Assembly (NCBI GenBank): GCA_019648995.1
Contig: BLXT01005617.1
Span: forward strand, 3,034,857 to 3,063,997
From: Plakobranchus ocellatus
Lineage: Eukaryota; Mollusca; Gastropoda; Plakobranchidae
DNA: 29,141 nt
Direction: 5' to 3'
Shown: positions 13,501 through 22,276 of the stretch, piece after piece
Position numbering within the stretch: the first letter of the stretch is position 1
Layout of the letters: every line of letters starts with the position of its first letter
The notes under the pieces: generated by a model
Seen by the model: only the letters and a program-made list of their open reading frames with translations
Told to the model about the DNA's origin: nothing
The model's database searches: none
Program-made: the position numbers and the translations under genes

Positions 13501-16500
13501 GCTGCATAAAAAAATGATGACAAATCTAAAATTTTCACCTAAAATGATATTGATACAGAGGTAAAGTTGAATTGGCCGGCAAAGAAAGATCAAAATTTTG
13601 TATTGGCCTGCAAGAGGGTCTACTGCTACTATAAGAATCATATATTTTTTTTACACGATCCAAAAACAACGCTAACCATGGCAACACTTCCCAATGTGCA
13701 CTCAAGAGAAGTAAACCTATGAAAGCTAGACTGCTAATCAACCTGCCAGATAAGAGTATACCATTTAATAAAGTGAAAATAAATTACAAATTTTATAAAT
13801 CACTTGCGTTTTTTTTCTACATTAATTGCTGAATCAGACCTGATCAACAAAAAATCAGCTGCCATTATCCAAGATGGTCATCTGAGATAAATTTTTTTCC
13901 AAAAAAAAAAAAACTTAAAAGGTATCGCTGTTTTCAGACGAAATTATTTGTAACTGTTGATAATTGTTGGCTTATTTTTAAAGTAACAGTTAACTAAATT
14001 TGCATTCATTTTTTCATTATAATCAAAATATGGCTATGAGTGCATAACTGGAAGCATTTCACAAAATAAATGTATTTAAGAGTGACTCCAAGCTCTAGTA
14101 TAATTTGAATATCTAAACTCGATTAATGTTTTCGGCCTATGCCTGATTATATGGGACCAACTTAAAGCATCTAAAAAAGAAAAGAAAATCTTTGGAATGC
14201 TGAATGAAAACAATCACAAACTGGTTGAAAATCACATTTTTTTTTAAATTCTACATCAGATGCAACCTATCATAACATTGACGATATTGGTTGAGGAAAA
14301 TGTCAGTTAGAGGGTCAGGATCATTGAATTCTAGGTTGTTTGACTGTTTACATCTACAGAATAATTTATCTCATGATATTGCAAGACCCACATTAATTAT
14401 GGACAGGTATTTGGATTTTTGTGTATAGCCAGAAAATAGCATAGTGATTTCAGACTTTCAGGTCCTCCGGTGGCAGATCTCAAATGAAATAACATGAAAG
14501 GCATCCTTAGGTATAGACCAGTGGCTTCTTCATCCGTGCCATTAGATTGTTGCAATCATAAAGGTCACACTATAGATCTGAGACAGGGTTGCTCCTTACA
14601 AGTGACATGTATTTTTTTGCAAGTGAGCTTTACACTCATATCCCTATGAGCTGACCATCATATAAATGTGTGGCGGCACAGGAAAACCCAGACAAAGTCG
14701 CAAACAACAAAACGCCACAAACATAAAAAATAATCGATCTAACTTAAATCAAAAAAAAAAAAAAAATGAGTTCTTTACATATTGCGAAAGATTAGCCTTT
14801 TATTTAATGTTTCCAAAATATTCAACCCAGAAATGTGTTGATTTTGTGGGGTTTTTTTAGGTATGTATCGTGCAATGTTGCTCAAGATTGTTGCTGCTAC
14901 GCGTTTATAAATGCCTAACTTCAGACTTCTTGTGGAAAGCCACAGCTGCAACACACTATACTATATTGCATATCAAATGAAAGCTCTTCTTTTGCTCTCT
15001 TAAAATAAACATAGTGCACATAAACACAACGAATCCAGAAAAAGTGCACATACTGTAACACATCGCATGTTTGTTCACAAAAAATTCAATTTTTTGCTTT
15101 AAAAGTCTAAAACACTGAATGCAATTTTCTCAGTTTCACTTTTTAAAATTTTTTAATCTTTGAAATGTCATAATTTTGGCTGTAATAAAGATAGACAAAA
15201 AATTTAAACTGTACTGTATTCAGCTAAACCAAACCTTTCATTTGGTACCAATATCTCTACATGTCAAAATTTTACGTTTGTTCTGGTTTTCCTGTACCAT
15301 CACAAATGTCATAGAATCAAAAACATGATGCTCAGTGACATATTGCTAAGAGAAGAGTTCTTCAGTTCCCTTGCACAATGATTTGAACCAGGAATATTAT
15401 GAAACTTTATGGGTTATATCAATAATGAATATTATTTACTAGCATTTAGATTAGTAAATAGTATACAAGTGTTTTTAAGATTGGATTGACCCTAAAAATA
15501 TGATGAGGAAGATTTTCCTTTTTTCTGTCCACCAGGACAATTATATCAATTTGATTTTTTAGCAATAGCCGCCAAGTGGGGGAATTTATGGTCATTCACT
15601 GAAATTTTTCCTGGGCAAAACAGAGAGATGGCTTTATCATGTTATAACATACTTCCATCATGTTTCTCATTTTTCATTCTCAAGGAATCTCAATGCCCAA
15701 CTTTTACAACGAAAGCCTTGCATTCAATCTCCACTGGTCAGCAGTGACTAATACAAAATTTTGACTGGCCAGCATGCTGAATACAGCCAGCAAACTTGCA
15801 CTCATGTTGATATCATGATGTAAGGTCTTTTCATTCTCATTTGAATGCATTTTGATTTATTTTTCTATCTTAATTACTTCTACAGTTTTGCCATATTTTC
15901 GTCATAAATAAGCAAGAACACAAAGAGAGAAAATTGCACTGTGACTTTAAAAATTGTTTCAATGAATTATTTTTTAATACATTTTAAAATTTCAAATATC
16001 AAAAGCCACAATCTAATTAAATATTTAAGATACTCAGAGCAGAGACTAAAACGTTATCTTGCGAAATGTGCATATGATGAAAATTATTTTACCTAAGACG
16101 GTCTTTTTTATAATTTATTGGATCAGGAAGCTTACACTTTTATACTTTTGTTTGATTTTCTTAAGTTACTGCACACATTTACTTTAGTGAAAAAATAAGC
16201 CTAAAAAAGAAAAAAAAAAAGAAAGAAAGATAACTTGAAGAAAAAAAAAGAACAGATTGCATTATCCAGCAGATCTCAAATAAAATCTATTGTTTTTTTT
16301 TTTATGCATCAATTTTATCTGAATATCTCAAAAGAATCTCTGGGTCAATGAAGAAGGTTATTTCCTTCATTTTAAGTCATCTCTCAAGTCAAAGGAGAAT
16401 AACAAAGAAAGAAAAATGGAGAGAAAAAAAAAAAGACTCAAACTGTTATATTTAAATAAAGTCTTATTCACCTTTGCTTCTTCTTCGTGAGCTTTTCTTG

Positions 16501-19500
16501 CCTTCAGCTTTAATTGAGATTGACGTTTTTCCTCTGCTCTTTGAAGTTTGTGTTCAAGTAAGGTTTTGTTTTGCCTCATTAACTCCTCTTTGTAAGCGCG
16601 AACATCTTCAACCTAATACAATATTCAATCAAAAGACCTGTAAAATCTGCTGTTCATTTCATCCCCTTTCACACACACACACGCACAATGTCCACGATGA
16701 AAACTCAAGAAAAAGAGAAACAAACTTTTTAAAGTTTAGTTTTGAAAAATTGTGTGCTATCATGATTACAACAATTTTATTATTCATTCTGTCACAGAAA
16801 GATGTAAAAAGGTTTAACATTAATCAACTTTATTCTGACTTAAGTTGTAACTGAACATTTTTTCCCTAAAAGTACCTACTTATACCACAATTCCATCAAT
16901 TTTCTCTTCCCTTAACTAGCTAAAAAACATGTGTCATGTTTCTGGTTTTTTTTTCTTTCTTTATATGAAGAAAATGATCAAGGACATAAAAAATGATTTA
17001 TTAATATTATCTACTCTGCATTAATTTCATCGATAAACAAAAAAATTTGAAAAAATTAATTTTATTTTAATTTGTTTGTGAATTTGTCTTTTAATAACAA
17101 TTCATCACTGAATTACCTTTTTTTATACATTGAGTCTTATAAAATAGGCAGGGTTTGAAAGTTTTACAACAAACCTTTTTAGAAAGATCTCTCAACCTTT
17201 CAGCTTTCTCTTGCATCAGTTTCTCCCTTTGTTCCTGAGCCTTGGCTTGCTTCTCCTCATGCCTTCTTTTTGATTCTGTAGGGGACCTTAAAGAAACAAA
17301 TCAACAAATATATGATTTATTATATAAGCAGCTTCTGATACCTTCCTTCTGACTGCAAAGGAGAAAAAAAGAGGAAGCAAAAAAAAAAAAAGAGAGAAAG
17401 ACAATTAAAAACAAATATAAACTGTTGCATTGCAATAATATTATGACCTGCTGATGATCAATAACCTGCAGACCTTGCATTTTATTTTTACTTCTCATGC
17501 ATCTGAGGAGTGACCTTTTATAAAAAAAACTATGTCAATTCTATAGAACTTCAAAATATGTTCGAAAAAAAATCAAATTACAGGACGAAAAAAAGAAATG
17601 CAAGAAACTTGATACACAAAAAGAAAGATAGACATAATGGCAGAAACAGACCTTTTCCTTGAGGGTGATGACAATTTTTCATGCATATGAACACCGTGTC
17701 CAGGAGTCCTCGTCTCCTCTGCCTCTACCATATCACCCCAAGATGCAAGAGGATTTTTCTGTGATTCAGCTGATAAAAAATGAGAACAGTACATACACAT
17801 AAGCCACATACTGATGTGCTGGCATTCAAGCTAGCTCAAATCAATAACAATAATGTTAGTATGTTCTACTGTCATATCAACAGCTATTCTATTTGCATGT
17901 TATCTAGATTAACATCCAAAATCTATAAATCTTTCAAAGTTTATTATGACATTCACTTTTTGCTATTTATATAAAAAGACAATCAAGTGAAAAATTACCC
18001 AACTGCACAAAGTTTGGAAGATACAGACAAAACTGAATACTCATGAAAACGACAAAAATACTATAAAACAATACCCTCATGAGCAGCAACCAAGGAGTCC
18101 CAATCAGTGATTGATGGCTGGGAATTGTCCAGAGAACTTGCAGTATTCTAAAATAAACAGAAATACACTGGCAAATGTTATCTATTCTTCATCGACTCAA
18201 CATGTATGTAAACATTGATTACAGTAAGGCAAACACCAAAATTCTATAGTGTTTACTCTTTCCCACAGAGAGTTCTATAAATGGACACAATTTTACATTA
18301 TTGCCTCAGAAGTATGGATATAATCTAAGTCTACACTTTCTGGTGGCAGAACAGAAAAAAGCGTTGCTTGTTGCGAAATTCATAATATTATTTCTAGATC
18401 TATCCTAAAAAATAAAAGATCACAATAGGAGTATTCCACTTCTTTCAGTCTTTGCACATTGAAAATTGTTTTTCGCATAAGCTTTTATTACTCACCGCCA
18501 GGTCACTTGCATTGTCAAGATCTTCCTCCTCCTCTTCCACACCTGAGCTTTGCTCTCTGGCCAGCTCCTTCAGCCAATTCTCTTCCTCCTGTAGAGCATA
18601 TGCTAGAGCAGATTTCTGTGCTTTCTCTAGCTGGCTGCTCACTTGAAATTCCTCATCCAGAACCAGGTCTAGGTCCTGACAAAGAGGCAATTCAAAGTAT
18701 GTACACTGTTAAGTTACAACTCCTTTTTTTTGTTTTAAATTGTTTGCTTGACATCAAATTGATTTGAAATTCATTTTTCTCTCCTATAAAGTAAATTTTG
18801 ACTGCATTTATAAGAAAACAGTTAATTAAAGCAGTTCAAGACATACACACAAAACATGCAACAAATCATGGAGAAAATTTATTTTTGTTCAAACTCAAAG
18901 TGCAAAAATAATAAATGTAAGCTTATGCAGGGTTTTATCACAAGAAGTGATGATGTAGAATATATTTTCAGACTGCCAACCCTAAATTCTGCTACAGCAG
19001 AATATTCTCATCACCCATAGGAACTTCAGATACATGAAAGTGCAAGGACAAACTGTATTAATATACATCAAGATGCATCTAATCAGCCACAAACAGGCCC
19101 TAGACAGGCTATAGTTAAGTAGCTTCAAACTCTAAAAATGCCCTCAGCAACAAGTAAAAAAGGCTGTTAAACCTAAGGCATACGAGTGCTGAAACAATTT
19201 TTTTTTTTAATTTACCCAATTTGCATAATTTAAAGCTATGTGCAGAAAACTGTATAATCCAGTGTACAGTAAGTAAGAAGAAAATATCTGGTCTATAAAA
19301 AAATGCTAAGACACAGAATCTAAACATGGTTAAATTGAGACAGTATCTGAATGTAAACATGCTTGTTAAATGGTAACTTTTCATTCACCGCACTCTGCTG
19401 CCTTTTTTTATCTCTGCTTTTAAAGTCTTTGAAGTGTTAACATTATCACAAGATTAACGCATAGAGCTGGCATGTGTCTTATTAGAGCCATTTGAGTTTT

Positions 19501-22202
19501 AAACTCTCTCTACAACAATGATTTCACTACTTCAGAGTTTGAGATGAATGGATCTTTCAATTTTTTTTTTTTCATTTTATTCACCAATTCAACAATATTT
19601 CCCTTTTTCTTGGATTTGTAAGAGGGACATCACTCCCTTAAAACAATTTATGCCCGACAGGCAAGATAATTTAGGCCTAATTTTATGGAATTATTTTCCA
19701 AATTGTAGATCACAGATTGATCCAAAAGGAAAAGCCAAAAAAAGATAGATTTCCCTCCATACAAGGGGAACCTTTCCACAGGACTTTAGCATAGTACTCT
19801 GAAACAGATAATAATAATTATTGTTCACAGAATTTCTCTAAGGCAAAAAAGGTCATTGGCAGGGCGGCATTTTACAGGAATGAAGAATGCTTACCACATA
19901 GTTCACAATCTGAAAATTGAAAGACATGTATTGACTTGAAAAGACTGCAAAATAAATAAATGATTTTTTGTAAAAAAAAAAAAGAAAATATTTTCAAATG
20001 TGTCAAGCACATATATACATTTCAAAAATTACTTTTCTGATCACCACATCAAGAAATAGAATTTTAAAATTAAGGAGTGTCACAATTTTTTCCCCCCAAG
20101 ATCATTTAAAAGCAACATGGACAATTTCCATAAAGGCTTACTGTCAAGTCCAACTCTAGCGCAGCTTTCGACACCTTGTCCAAGGATGAATCAGGAAGTG
20201 TCTCAAGAAGTTTGCTTGGTGAGCTTAAATTGCTCTTTGGCAGGGATGGAGTTGGTGTCAATACATCTGAGGAGGTGGTGGACATTCTCTCTATATCACT
20301 CTCATCTTTTATAGTTGGAATATTCTCCTTTTCACTATCTTTGCTACGAGTCCTTTCTCTCGTAGAGAGATCAGTACCTGGCAAATGTCGTTCAGATACA
20401 GCCCGTAATGTTTGAGAATGTCCTGAATTGCCTTGCTTTTCCGGCGGTTTGTTGACGTTGGCATTATCAGGAACTGACAAAGAGCGCATGAGATTTCGCT
20501 TGGCACTCTGGTTAGCTGGAGCCAAATTTTCAGTAGACTTTTGACATGGTGATACCCTTGCTCTCAACCTTCCTCTCTGAACTGTTTCCCATCCTTCTTC
20601 CTCCACTGGTTCTAAAGAGAACAAAACAAAAAGCATTAAGTTTATTTTGTGAGCTTTTAATCATAAAATTTGTATATTATGATCCTTTACAGTATTATTC
20701 ACAAGATCTATTGGAAACAAATGTGAAATAATACAATGATAATGACCAATATTTCTATTGCATTAAGGCCTCTTAAAAATTCTTCATCCCCAACATAACT
20801 GTCAGTTGCGTAAGTGCTTAAGTCTGTCATCTACATGATATGTATTCTTTCATACAATTATTTTGTATATCCCATTCTCAAATTTTTTCCTTGCCAAAAA
20901 GCAAACAGAGCAAAACGTTTAGTCTATAAATGATGGCAAAGGAATTCAAGCACCATTGCTGCTGCAGTTAAAAATTCCCAATGAAAGATTTTGAAAGGAG
21001 GTCATATTAAAAACCTATGGTTATCAAGATGAAACTATGTTCAGAAAATAATTTTTATGCGCATCAATAGCCCAAGGAAAAATTAAAACATGAAAACTGA
21101 CTTCTCCATAGCGGGACAAGTCTGAGGTAGACTGATGCACACGTAAAAAATTTGCCAGTTAACCCTAATTTCTGTGCTCACGTTTCCAATAAATTTTAGA
21201 TTACACAATCCACATTCACCTTTTCAAATTTTCTAAATAAGTGTTTCATTTTCAGCCCCTATCTCTTTAGCCGTATTTTTCTAGTAAGGGTGAGGTTTTA
21301 TCTCAACACATGAAAGAAATGTGTTTGAACATAAAGAATTTTTGCTGCGTCACCTGGGGCAGACTTAGGCTTTGGTAAGGTTGGCATTGCTTGTACTGGC
21401 TTTGTTGGTGTAACAGGCTCTCCTGCCCCCGGGTGTACAGTGGAGAAGTTGATGGCTCTCACTCCTCTAACCTTGTCTGCCCAACTGTTTCCACTTCTAT
21501 CCAGTCCAATAACAGGTCTATAAAAAAGAAGTACAAAAATATATATTTTATATCCTTTGGTATTCTACTTTTACATATATGATATTAGTCTCCCATTATT
21601 AATGTTCTATATTTTTAAATGTGACTTAACTTATAACAGATCATAAAGCACTGCTTCCAGTGAGAAATGAAGAAAACCGAGAATTTTTTTCCAGGTGGCA
21701 GACAATGGGGCTGCCAAAGGCAAAGGGGGGGATCTGGGGGCATGCTCTCCCATAAAATTTTTTAAAATAGGACAGCAAATAAAGCCATTTAGAAGCACTG
21801 TGGCATCAATTTAACCTATCTTTTGTTCAATCTTAAGTAATGAAATATCTTTTTTCTGAAATAGACATTACTATTGAAAATTCTGCAGAAGACTGAAAAT
21901 GCAGAAATCTGCAGAAATGCGGACAATTAGAAGCACTGATAAAGTGAATGCTTCACGATGCATTTTTTTTATTTAACTACATGCAGTTGATTGAAAACCT
22001 TATATCAATATTTAATGTTAACACAATTTTAAAATATCATGATTTTTCGTCCTGAAATAATTACTTTTTTACTTAAGGAGAAGTAATTTTTTTTACAGAA
22101 AGATCCATCATTTTTCCAAACTCTTCATTATAATTATTGGCAGAAGTTTGATGTTACATTCACATGTACAGCAAGAGTACAAGAGGGGGAGAGGGGGAGA
22201 GG

Positions 22203-22276
<74 letters not shown>

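Larger units (their letters stand above)
16613..18495. other. Introns between SCAPER coding exons 8 and 12
   Basis: Intron spans: 18148-18495, 17770-18074, 17287-17651 and 16613-17174. They are short and AT-rich, with a small CA-rich patch near 16670-16690. Nothing else is recognisable. Confidence 0.7.

Noticed and set aside
13213..13741. Long minus-strand open frames rich in Phe/Leu/Ile/Tyr within the largest intron
   Set aside because: AT-rich intron DNA often gives such hydrophobic frames. No motif, no conserved block and no frame-compatible splice sites were seen.
20117..20415. Plus-strand open frames opposite SCAPER coding exon 6
   Set aside because: They are shadows on the antisense strand of a well-supported exon.
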